Of a DNA stretch of 20,478 nucleotides, positions 1 through 9,031 are shown piece after piece. The first letter of the stretch is position 1; each line of letters begins with the position of its first letter. The stretch comes from Nemertoderma westbladi (taxonomy: Eukaryota > Xenacoelomorpha > Nemertodermatida > Nemertodermatidae): positions 1-20,478 of the forward strand of contig JAUCBJ010001769.1 of NCBI GenBank assembly GCA_032718475.1, written 5' to 3'. The translations under genes and the position numbers were made by a program. A model generated the notes under the pieces. The model ran no database searches and was not told the DNA's origin. It was given only the letters and a program-made list of their open reading frames with translations.

Positions 1-77
1 CACCCCTACACACACACACAAACACCCCCCCTACACACACACACACACACCCCCACACACACACACACACACACCCC
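1..77. repeat. CA/C compound microsatellite at window edge
   Basis: Runs of (CA)n are interrupted by C-only stretches, giving the pattern CACCCCTACACACA, CCCCCC, CTACACAC, CCCC, ACACAC. The same order (CACCTACACA, C-run, CTACACAC, CCCC, ACACAC) recurs at 5101-5204, where it directly follows an 84-bp palindromic repeat. The left edge may therefore lie just inside another copy of that composite repeat; this is inference, because the sequence to the left is not shown. Confidence 0.9.
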
Positions 78-964
78 TCTTTGTACAACCCCCATTCTGG
101 GGACCGTTATTTCTATCGGTCGGTTCTGGGGTCGATATTGATTCCCTTATAACTTCTTTATTCTTGGTTTAAATTGAATTATTTTGGCACCAATAGACTC
201 AGGAGACCATTTTACGTCATTCTATTGTTTCAAAATTTATCAACTCTAAAGATTGCTTATTTGTTACTCATGGATTGAAGTGGGGACCTCAAACATACAC
301 ATTTCTCTGGTGTGTTTAAGTTTTTGTCCAATCACGACCCGGTCCCCAGTGTGATTGAGCACATTTCAGGTAGAATTTACACAATCATTAACTCTACCGA
401 ATGTTAAACATTAAACAATGTGCTGCCGTGTCAGACGATATGTGATTGGATAACAAATAATGTTCTGGAATATTGTTGAGAAATAGAAAGGGTTCAATGG
501 GCAGCCATAATCTGCAAACCCTTGTATTCGTAACTAACTCTTTGATTGCGTACTGAATGTGTGAGGAAACAATACGTTTATTTCATTTTTTTTATTTCAT
601 TTCATAATTTCATTTTTGCTACCAATTTTAACTAAATTTATTAATATTTTTATTGCTATTTGTGATAATAATCAAAATAGCCAATGAACTTGATATAAAT
701 AATTGACTAAACCTAAGAAACATTCCTTTAATTTCGCAGTATGTAGTGCCTAATAGTATATTATTGACTACATGATGTTCGTAACATTAATACAGTGAGA
801 TAATATAGTTAAATGCTTTAATTCTGAATTACTTAATATATAAGAAGAAAACAATACATGTATTATTTCGTTTCAAAAATTTATATTTTAATAAGCGATT
901 AATTTATTTCGTACTGAATATGGAGAAAAAATGATGTTGATGTAGATTGCATTTTAGCTACCAA
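78..964. other. AT-rich intergenic or intronic DNA, no gene seen
   Basis: No reading frame of note lies on either strand and no RNA gene is recognised. The first 300 bases carry several GGGGAC/GTCCCC words (for example near 110, 275 and 340) that recur around 4680-5100. From about 560 to 960 the sequence is strongly A+T-rich with homopolymer T runs. Confidence 0.6.
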
Positions 965-1048
965 TTCATTCCGGGGACGTCCCCGGATTGTAAATCGTCC
1001 CCGGTTTGTCGTTGTGTATTCATGCAATTGTCCTCGGTTTGAATCAGG
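965..1048. repeat. 84-bp dispersed repeat with perfect 16-bp palindrome, copy 1
   Basis: The block opens with TTCATT followed by the self-complementary CCGGGGACGTCCCCGG at 971-986. It continues with a second GTCCCCGG word, then GTGTATTCATGCAATT, and ends in a TTGAATC word. A copy at 5016-5099 matches it with about six or seven substitutions. Unlike copy 2, it is not followed by a CA tract. It may be a short non-autonomous element or the end of a larger repeat; I do not recognise the family. Confidence 0.8.
971..986. repeat. perfect 16-bp palindrome CCGGGGACGTCCCCGG
   Basis: The sequence equals its own reverse complement. An identical palindrome lies at 5022-5037. It could be a hairpin or a binding site for a dimeric protein; the sequence alone does not tell which. 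Confidence 0.9.
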
Positions 1049-1699
1049 TATAATGTATTTATGTGTAAGCCGTATGTAATATATATTATTGAATATATAT
1101 TATGATTGCATCAACCTATTACAGTAGGATAGGATACTAAGTAGTTAAATTCTTTAGTACTAAATATATACGAATTAAAACATACGATGAGTTGGCCTAG
1201 GTATTATTTTTAATGTTTTTCTCTAATTATATCAACTTTGCTTTTTTTTACAGTTCTAACAAAATTTTCATAGGATCAAAAAGTTGAACTTTCTTGGTTA
1301 TGCGTGGGATTTACAATTTGAAGTTAAGTGCAAACATGTTTCTATGTGTAAAGTTGATATAATTAGAGAAAATTACAAGCATACTTATCAGAAAGAAGCA
1401 CTTTTGAGCGTTATGGCATTTTATTACACTCGCTTCGTTCAGATAATAAACACACAATGGCAGACCTCTAAAAAGTGCTACTTTTTACAAAGTGTGTTAA
1501 TAGTAAATAAAATTCATGGATAAAATAATGGTAAATACATGGATGCTGACGTGTTTATGGGGTTTGAAAAGGGAGGAGAAAAGGTATTGAAAATAAGGAG
1601 GAATATCATGGAAGTTATCAAATCTTACCAAAAAGAAGCAGAGCAACTAGAAGATTGGACAATAAAGCAGAGATACAGAGCGATATTGAAGTGTCTAAG
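1049..1699. other. AT-rich flank of the 33-bp array with weak open frames
   Basis: Two short plus-strand frames lie here: 1284-1523 (79 residues) and 1539-1787 (82 residues, running into the array). Neither resembles a family I know. The first follows an acceptor-like TTTTCATAG at about 1266-1274. The second includes a charged stretch (MEVIKSYQKEAEQLEDW at about 1608-1660) and then reads array units. They could be exon remnants or chance frames. The rest is AT-rich with no other signal. Confidence 0.35.
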
Positions 1700-3765
1700 T
1701 TGTCGGAGGTTAAAGGAGTGGGTGGGGCAGGGTTGTCGGAGTTTAAAGAAGCGAGTGGGGCAGGGTTGTCGGAGGTTAAAGGAGTGAGTGGTGAGGGTTG
1801 TTGGAGATTTCAAGGAGTGTGTGGGGCAGGGTCGTTGGAGTTTAAAGGAGTGGGTGGGTCAGGGACGTTGGAGTTTAAAGGAGTGGGTGGGGCAGGGTTG
1901 TCGGAGGTTAAATGAGTGTGTGGGGCAGGGTCGTCGGAAGTTAAATGAGTTGGTGGGGCAGGGTGGTCGGAGGTTAAAGGAGTGGGTGGGGCAGGGTTGT
2001 CGGAGTGGGTGGGGCAGGGTTGTCGGAGTGGGTGGGGCAGGGTTGTCGGAAGTTGAAGGAGTGGGTGGGGTAGGGTTGTCGGAGGTTGAAGGAGTGGGTG
2101 GGAGGGTCGTTGGAGGTGAGAGTGGGTGGGGCAGGGTTGTCGGAGGTTGAAGGAGTGGGTGGGGCAGGGTTGTCGGAGTTTAAAGGAGTGGGTGGGGCAG
2201 GGTTGTCGGAGTTTAAAGGAGTGGGTGGGGCAGGGTTGTCGGAGTTTAAAGGAGTGAGTGGGGCAGGGTTGTTGGAGGTTGAAGGAGTGGGTGGGGCAGG
2301 GTTGTTGGAGTTTAAAGGAGTGGGTGGGGCAGGGTCGTTGGAGTTTAAAGGAGTGGGTGGGGCAGGGTTGTCGGAGTTTAAAGGAGTGGGTGGGGCAGGG
2401 TTGTCGGAGGTTAAAGGAGTGGGTGGGGCAGGGTTGTCGGAGTTTAAAGGAGTGGGTGGGGCAGGGTTGTCGGAGTTTAAAGGAGTGGGTGGGGCAGGGT
2501 CGTTGGAGTTTAAAGGAGTGGGTGGGGCAGGGTTGTCGGACTTTAAAGGAGTGGGTGGGGCAGGGTTGTCGGAGTTTGAAGGAGTGGGTGGGGCAGGGTT
2601 GTCGGAGTTTAAAGGAGTGGGTGGGGCAGGGTCGTTGGAGTTTAAAGGAGTGGGTGGGGCAGGTTTGTCGGAGTTTAAAGGAGTGGGTGGGGCAGGGTCG
2701 TTGGAGTTTAAAGGAGTGGGTGGGGCTGGGTTGTTGGAGTTTAAAGGAGTGGGTGGGGCAGGGTTATCGGAGGTTGAAGGAGTGGGTGGGGCAGGGTCAT
2801 TGGAGTTTAAAGGAGGGGGTGTGGCAGGGTCGTCTGAGTTGTAAGGAGTGAGTGGGGCAGGGTTGTCGGTGGTTGAAGAAGTGGGTGGGGCAGGGTTGTC
2901 GGAGTTTAAAGGAGTGGGTGGGGCAGGGTTGTCGGAGGTTGAAGGAGTGGGTGGGGCAGGGTCATTGGAGTTTAAAGGAGGGGGTGTGGCAGGGTCGTCT
3001 GAGTTGTAAGGAGTGAGTGGGGCAGGGTTGTCGGTGGTTGAAGAAGTGGGTGGGGCAGGGTTGTCTGAGTTTAAAGGAGTGGGTGGGGCAGGGTTGTCGG
3101 ATGTTGAAGGAGTGGGTGGGGCAGGGTCATTGGAGTTTAAAGGAGGGGGTGTGGCAGGGTCGTCTGAGTTGACAGGAGTGAGTGGGGCAGGGTTGTCGGT
3201 GGTTGAAGAAGTGGGTGGGGCAGGGTCGTTGGAGGTTGAAGGAGTGGGTGGGGCAGGGTCGTCGGAGTTTAAAGGAGTGGATGGGGCAGGGTTGTCGGAG
3301 GTTGAAGGAGTGGGTGGGGCAGGGTTGTCGGAGGTTTGAAGGAGTGGGTATGGCAGGGTTGTCGGAGTTTAAAGGAGTGAGTGGGGCATGGTTGTCGGAG
3401 GTTGAAGGAGTGGGTTTTGCAGGGTTGTTGGAAGTTGAAGAAGTGGGTGGGGCAGGGTCATTGCTGTTTAATGGAGTGGATGGGGCATGGTAGTCGGAGG
3501 TTGAAGGAGTGGGTGGGGCATGGTTGTCGGAGGTTTGAAGGAGTGGGTGGGGCATGGTTGTCGGAGGTTGAAGGAGTGGGTGGGGCTGTGTCATTGGAGT
3601 TTAAAGGAGTAAGTGGGGCAGGGTTGTCGGAGTGTAAAGGAGTGAGTGAGGCAGGGTTGTCGGAGTTTAAAGGAGTGAGTGGGGCAGGGTTGTCGGAGGT
3701 TGAAGGAGTGGGTGGGGCAGGGTCTTTGGAGGTTGAAGGAGTGGGTGGGGCGAGGTCGTTGAATG
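1700..3765 (+). repeat. G-rich 33-bp minisatellite array, about 62 units
   Basis: The unit holds GTGGGTGGGGCAGGG, then TTGTCGGAG, then TTTAAAGGA, 33 bp in all; length variants include shortened units near 1995-2045. The period is a multiple of three, so frames stay open for long stretches: 2086-2844 reads GVGGAGLSEFK repeats and 2258-2851 reads EWVGQGCRSLK repeats. Indels and stops break every frame, and no start, splice or codon signal supports translation, so these are probably repeat artefacts. The plus strand is about 70 percent purine. Each unit carries three closely spaced G runs (GGG, GGGG, GGG), so neighbouring units could fold as G-quadruplexes; this is inferred from sequence alone. 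Confidence 0.95.
2810..3220 (+). repeat. 165-bp higher-order repeat inside the 33-bp array (three copies)
   Basis: A diagnostic variant, GTGGCAGGGTCGTCTGAGTT, occurs at 2821, 2986 and 3151, exactly 165 bp (five units) apart. It is followed each time by a variant unit reading GTCGGTGGTTGAAGAAG. This shows block-wise duplication of five units, as expected from unequal exchange or replication slippage of multi-unit blocks. Confidence 0.85.
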
Positions 3766-3799
3766 AGGGTAGGCTTTGGGGGCAAGGTTAACTGCGTAT

Positions 3800-3951
3800 G
3801 TTGTTGTTATGCAAACCATGCGTTCATGGCATGACTTATTTGATACATCAGATTTAACTACCACCAATGTTCTTGATATTGTTAAGGAGTTTACTTTACA
3901 TGGTGCAGCAACTATGCTGAACTTGCAGATTGCATCAGTGAGCAATCAGGC
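3800..3951 (+). CDS. possible internal exon, unrecognised
   Basis: Just after the 33-bp array a frame runs from about 3776 to 3964, and its core (MRSWHDLFDTSD, then VLDIVKEFTLHGAATM) has ordinary protein-like composition. It ends at two donor-like sites: GTGAGC after GCATCA (about 3936) and GTGAGT after GGCA (about 3951). I see no convincing acceptor upstream and no homology I can name. A chance frame is quite possible. It is not linked by phase to the coiled-coil exons further right, because the intervening sequence is too long and exons could be missing. Confidence 0.25.
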
Positions 3952-3994
3952 AGTGAGTAACTAAATAAAATAATTTAAATAATAAAATAATTTA

Positions 3995-4066
3995 GTTTTT
4001 CTTTTTTTTGAATTCAGCGCAGAAAACTGATCCTAGAAATTGTCTCACTTTGTCTGGGCATTTTCA
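3995..4066 (+). repeat. tandemly duplicated 71-bp block, copy 1
   Basis: The block reads GTTTTTC, a T run, GAATTCAG, then CGCAGAAAACTGATCC and ends in GGGCATTTTCA. It returns about 160 bp downstream (4156-4226) with four substitutions and one T indel. Both copies begin like a splice acceptor (long T run followed by TTCAG). In the frame starting CGC-AGA-AAA after that AG, three of the four substitutions fall at third codon positions. That hints at, but does not prove, a duplicated exon. Confidence 0.8.
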
Positions 4067-4155
4067 GTTACATAAATTTATAATACTATTACTAATATTA
4101 GTTAAATAAATAAATATTAGTAAATAAATCCCGAAGGGCTCCATAAAATATTATT

Positions 4156-4226
4156 GTTTTTCTTTTTTTGAATTCAGCGCAGAAAACTGATCCTAGAAAT
4201 AGTCTCCTTTTGCCTGGGCATTTTCA
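4156..4226 (+). repeat. tandemly duplicated 71-bp block, copy 2
   Basis: This is the second copy of the block at 3995-4066, differing at four bases and one T. It is followed by open but frame-shifting sequence to about 4452. One frame reads SAQKTDPRNS, then LLLPGHFQVPRFDF. Another reads an acidic CDSDTDTENVSSKDDMEY. The last reads EFEFESESAYTNYSKK and ends at a TGA at 4450-4452. This is how a decayed coding tail would look, but I cannot assign a family. Confidence 0.7.
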
Positions 4227-4452
4227 AGTCCCAAGATTCGATTTCAGGCACACTGTGACAAGGTCTGTGGTGATTCTCAAGAAGATTAAAACAATCTATG
4301 TGATTCTGATACTGATACGGAAAATGTTTCAAGTAAAGATGATATGGAGTATGTATTTCCAAGTATCTGAATTTGAATTTGAGTCAGAATCAGCTTATAC
4401 AAATTATAGCAAGAAAACAAAACGTAACGTTCTTAATGAATGTCCTTCATGA
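4168..4452 (+). pseudogene. possible decayed coding fragment with acidic tail
   Basis: Protein-like stretches occur in sequence but in different frames. First comes a basic/hydrophobic segment (about 4180-4280), then an acidic segment rich in D, S and E (about 4300-4365), then a glutamate-rich and lysine-rich end (about 4360-4450). Two frameshifts would be needed to join them. Order and composition suggest a broken gene or transposon remnant. I recognise no domain and the call is weak. Confidence 0.25.
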
Positions 4453-5015
4453 ATCACTTTCAATTGTATATTGCAAATGTATATCAAGTTGTTTATCACG
4501 AAAATTTGTCATAAAATTATATATTCGATTTGATTTCTTATTGTGTTGAAATAATAGAAAGGGGAGTGGGGGGCGTCATTCTGCTTTAAAACACGATTAC
4601 TAAAGTATTTGATTCCCAAATTGGCACATTCGACATTCTTACTTAAAATGAATCTCTAATTTATAGGGGATAATGAATTCCTAGTCCCCATTTTGAACCA
4701 TTATACACATACTGCTGCGTTTGGTTAAAATGTTAAATTAGATCATAAAATATTAATTACATTGTAGATTCCAGTCCCCACATTGAACAACAGCACCCAT
4801 ACTACAACGAGTGTTTGTAATGTTATATTAACTGTATTGAAAAGGGGACACTTGAAACTATCGCATTATACTGGGGTCGGTGAAATTTTCAAAACTCAAA
4901 CACAAATTTACACACGTATTTGACAGGTTTGGGTGGAACAGGGGACATCGCCGAAATGATCTGAAATTTTCAGAATCCATTAATTTTAGTACGTAGATTC
5001 CATTTTTGATATCTT
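4453..5015. other. AT-rich spacer with recurring GTCCCC...TTGAAC words
   Basis: No gene is seen. Two similar phrases lie exactly 90 bp apart: GTCCCCATTTTGAAC at 4684-4698 and GTCCCCACATTGAAC at 4774-4788. Related words end both copies of the 84-bp palindromic repeat (1030-1044 and 5081-5095). Further GGGGAC words occur near 4851 and 4941. This stretch may be a diverged part of the same repeat family. Confidence 0.5.
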
Positions 5016-5099
5016 TTCATTCCGGGGACGTCCCCGGATTGTAGATCGTCCCCGGTTTGTCGCTGTGTATTCATGCAATTATCCCCTGTTTGAACCAGT
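5016..5099. repeat. 84-bp dispersed repeat with perfect 16-bp palindrome, copy 2
   Basis: This copy matches 965-1048 closely, including the palindrome at 5022-5037. It is followed immediately by a CA/C/TA microsatellite whose layout matches the window's first 77 bases. The repeat plus microsatellite may be one mobile or duplicated unit. Confidence 0.8.
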
Positions 5100-5100
5100 T

Positions 5101-5161
5101 CACCTACACACACACACACACACACACACACCCCCCCCCCCTACACACACACACACACACC

Positions 5162-5220
<59 letters not shown>
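5101..5220. repeat. CA / C-run / CA / TA compound microsatellite
   Basis: The tract is (CA)n, a run of about ten C, (CA)n, CCCC, a long (CA)n and then (TA)n to about 5220. Such tracts are common in animal genomes and mutate quickly. A short open frame across it (5057-5287) only reads His-Thr repeats and is not taken as a gene. Confidence 0.95.
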
Positions 5221-5980
5221 CTCGAACCATTTTCTTGATCAAAAACGGCGCAGTTGCATTTTCATGTGGGAAGGAAATAATAAATAGTATTTGATTTCAG
5301 CGGTTTGTGCGGTTTTATTCATTGCATGTAGCGACAGGTGGTTACTGAGAGAGCCAAATTCCGAAAATACCGCCCCCAGATAAGTTATTTGGTTTTTGTA
5401 GTTTAAATTCATCAAGTCTAGTTGTTTGGGTGTCTGCCCTGAAACCCTGAAACCCTGAAATTTCTTTCTTCAGGGTTTATTAGCATAGAATTAGATATGT
5501 CTGCATTGACTCTGCGCCTGTTATCTTGAATATACTCGAGCGTATAATTGAATTTGATATTAATTTCACCATAATTATCACGCATGTATCCTCTGACGCG
5601 TGAAGAGTTGCCGGAATCTTTAATCATACTTTTATTCATACAAAATGTTCCAGAATATGGTGCATTTAGTAAATAGAATAAAATAGCCTCACGCAGATGC
5701 AAAACCATGTAACTTTTGGACGCTCATATCTCAGCTATTTTAGAACGATATTCAGATTGTGTTTTACATTTCTGGAATCCTTGCAGGGCCAGCTTTCCAT
5801 CAGTACCAAAAAACAACTATAAAGTTGAAGAATAACTGCGGTGAAACTGGTGCCAATATCGCCAATATATCGAACCAATCATGTGATCTTAACAATTTTA
5901 TAATTGTAACATTTAATAACTCGATCGAAAAAAAATTGACATTAATGCATTTTACTTGATAAAAGTTCCACAATAAACAG
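5221..5980. other. spacer before the 35-bp array; weak ORFs only
   Basis: A minus-strand frame at 5418-5708 (96 residues, containing RVRGYMRDNYGEINIKFNY) and a plus-strand frame at 5759-5959 (66 residues) are open, but neither is recognised and neither has supporting signals. CCCTGAAA is repeated three times at about 5437-5460. Its last copy can pair with TCAGGGTTT at 5470-5478 to make a 9-bp stem with an 11-base loop. Confidence 0.45.
5450..5478. repeat. short hairpin after triple CCCTGAAA repeat
   Basis: AAACCCTGA (5450-5458) pairs perfectly with TCAGGGTTT (5470-5478) across an 11-base loop. The left arm is the end of a threefold 8-bp tandem repeat. This is probably incidental. Confidence 0.6.
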
Positions 5981-7024
5981 CTTCTTGTACTAACTAATAC
6001 TGACTCCTTCTTCAGCTTCTTGTACTAACTAATACTGACTCCTTCTTCAGCTTCTTGTACTAACTAATACTGACTCCTTCTTCAGCTTCTTGTACTAACT
6101 AATACTGACCAGTTCTTCAGCTTCTTGTACTAACTAATACTGACTCCTTCTTCAGCTTCTTGTACTAACTAATACTGACTCCTTCTTCAGCTTCTTGTAC
6201 TAACTAATACTGACTCCTTCTTCAGCTTCTTGTACTAACTAATACTGACTCCTTCTTCAGCTTCTTGTACTAACTAATACTGACTCCTTCTTCAGCTTCT
6301 TGTACTAACTAATACTGACTCCTTCTTCAGCTTCTTGTACTAACTAATACTGACTCCTTCTTCAGCTTCTTGTACTAACTAATACTGACTCCTTCTTCAG
6401 CTTCTTGTACTAACTAATACTGACCAGTTCTTCAGCTTCTTGTACTAACTAATACTGACTCCTTCTTCAGCTTCTTGTACTAACTAATACTGACTCCTTC
6501 TTCAGCTTCTTGTACTAACTAATACTGACTCCTTCTTCAGCTTCTTGTACTAACTAATACTGACCAGTTCTTCAGCTTCTTGTACTAACTAATACTGACT
6601 CCTTCTTCAGCTTCTTGTACTAACTAATACTGACTCCTTCTTCAGCTTCTTGTACTAACTAATACTGACTCCTTCTTCAGCTTCTTGTACTAACTAATAC
6701 TAACTCCTTCTTCAGCTTCTTGTACTAACTAATACTGACTCCTTCTTCAGCTTCTTGTACTAACTAATACTGACTCCTTCTTCAGCTTCTTGTACTAACT
6801 AATACTGACTCCTTCTTCAGCTTCTTGTACTAACTAATACTGACTCCTTCTTCAGCTTCTTGTACTAACTAATACTGACCAGTTCTTCAGCTTCTTGTAC
6901 TAACTAATACTGACTCCTTCTTCAGCTTCTTGTACTAACTAATACTGACTCCTTCTTCAGCTTCTTGTACTAACTAATACTAACTCCTTCTTCAGCTTCT
7001 TGTACTAACTAATACTGACTCCGT

Positions 7025-8820
7025 TCTTCAGCTTCTTGTACTAACTAATACTGACTCCTTCTTCAGCTTCTTGTACTAACTAATACTGACTCCTTCTTCA
7101 GCTTCTTGTACTAACTAATACTGACTCCTTCTTCAGCTTCTTGTACTAACTAATACTGACTCCTTCTTCAGCTTCTTGTACTAACTAATACTGACCAGTT
7201 CTTCAGCTTCTTGTACTATCTAATACTGACTCCTTCTTCAGCTTCTTGTACTAACTAATACTAACTCCTTCTTCAGCTTCTTGTACTAACTAATACTAAC
7301 TCCTTCTTCAGCTTCTTGTACTAACTAATACTGACCAGTTCTTCAGCTTCTTGTACTAACTAATACTGACTCCTTCTTCAGCTTCTTGTACTAACTAATA
7401 CTGACTCCTTCTTCAGCTTCCTGTACTAACTAATACTGACTCCTTCTTCAGCTTCTTGTACTAACTAATACTGACTCCTTCTTCAGCTTCTTGTACTAAC
7501 TAATACTAACTCCTTCTTCAGCTTCTTGTACTAACTAATACTGACCAGTTCTTCAGCTTCTTGTACTAACTAATACTGACCAGTTCTTCAGCTTCTTGTA
7601 CTAACTAATACTGACTCCTTCTTCAGCTTCTTGTACTAACTAATACTGACTCCTTCTTCAGCTTCCTGTACTAACTAATACTGACTCCTTCTTCAGCTTC
7701 TTGTACTAACTAATACTGACTCCTTCTTCAGCTTCTTGTACTAACTAATACTGACTCCTTCTTCAGCTTCTTGTACTAACTAATACTGACTCCTTCTTCA
7801 GCTTCTTGTACTAACTAATACTGACCAGTTCTTCAGCTTCTTGTACTAACTAATACTGACTCCTTCTTCAGCTTCTTGTACTAACTAATACTAACTCCTT
7901 CTTCAGCTTCTTGTACTAACTAATACTGACCAGTTCTTCAGCTTCTTGTACTAACTAATACTGACTCCTTCTTCAGCTTCTTGTACTAACTAATACTGAC
8001 TCCTTCTTCAGCTTCCTGTACTAACTAATACTGACTCCTTCTTCAGCTTCTTGTACTAACTAATACTGACTCCTTCTTCAGCTTCTTGTACTAACTAATA
8101 CTAACTCCTTCTTCAGCTTCTTGTACTAACTAATACTGACCAGTTCTTCAGCTTCTTGTACTAACTAATACTGACTCCTTCTTCAGCTTCTTGTACTAAA
8201 TAATACTGACTCCTTCTTCAGCTTCTTGTACTAACTAATACTAACTCCTTCTTCAGCTTCTTGTACTAACTAATACTGACCAGTTCTTCAGCTTCTTGTA
8301 CTAACTAATACTGACTCCTTCTTCAGCTTCTTGTACTAACTAATACTGACTCCTTCTTCAGCTTCTTGTACTAACTAATACTGACTCCTTCTTCAGCTTC
8401 TTGTACTAACTAATACTGACTCCTTCTTCAGCTTCTTGTACTAACTAATACTGACCAGTTCTTCAGCTTCTTGTACTAACTAATACTGACTCCTTCTTCA
8501 GCTTCTTGTACTAACTAATACTAACTCCTTCTTCAGCTTCTTGTACTAACTAATACTAACTCCTTCTTCAGCTTCTTGTACTAACTAATACTGACCAGTT
8601 CTTAAGCTTCTTGTACTAACTAATACTGACTCCTTCTTCAGCTTCTTGTACTAACTAATACTGACTCCTTCTTCAGCTTCCTGTACTAACTAATACTGAC
8701 TCCTTCTTCAGCTTCTTGTACTAACTAATACTGACTCCTTCTTCAGCTTCTTGTACTAACTAATACTAACTCCTTCTTCAGCTTCTTGTACTAACTAATA
8801 CTGACCAGTTCTTCAGCTTC
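7025..8820 (+). repeat. older higher-order duplication (1260-bp offset) inside the 35-bp array
   Basis: The variant order at about 7025-7560 recurs at 8285-8820, 1260 bp (36 units) later. The shared CCTGTAC marker lies at 7421 and 8681. There are a few private changes, such as TACTATC at 7215 and CTTAAGC at 8601. These differences make it look older than the 1330-bp duplication. Confidence 0.75.
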
Positions 8821-9031
8821 TTGTACTAACTAATACTGACTCCTTCTTCAGCTTCTTGTACTAACTAATACTGACTCCTTCTTCAGCTTCTTGTACTAAC
8901 TAATACTAACTCCTTCTTCAGCTTCTTGTACTAACTAATACTGACCAGTTCTTCAGCTTCTTGTACTAACTAATACTGACTCCTTCTTCAGCTTCTTGTA
9001 CTAACTAATACTGACTCCTTCTTCAGCTTCC

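Noticed and set aside
2086-2851. Long open frames of 252 and 197 codons in the G-rich array taken as a glycine-rich repeat protein
   Set aside because: Two overlapping frames stay open at once simply because the unit is 33 bp. Indels and stops break each frame, and there is no start, splice or composition signal.
3127-3594. Minus-strand proline/threonine-rich frame of 155 codons
   Set aside because: It is the complement of the same 33-bp repeat and has no independent support.
5057-5287. His/Thr-rich ORF over the CA microsatellite
   Set aside because: It is only a reading of (CA)n and has no gene signals.
5418-5708. Minus-strand 96-codon frame as a gene
   Set aside because: It has protein-like composition in places but no recognised domain, no splice or promoter support, and a length compatible with chance in AT-rich DNA.
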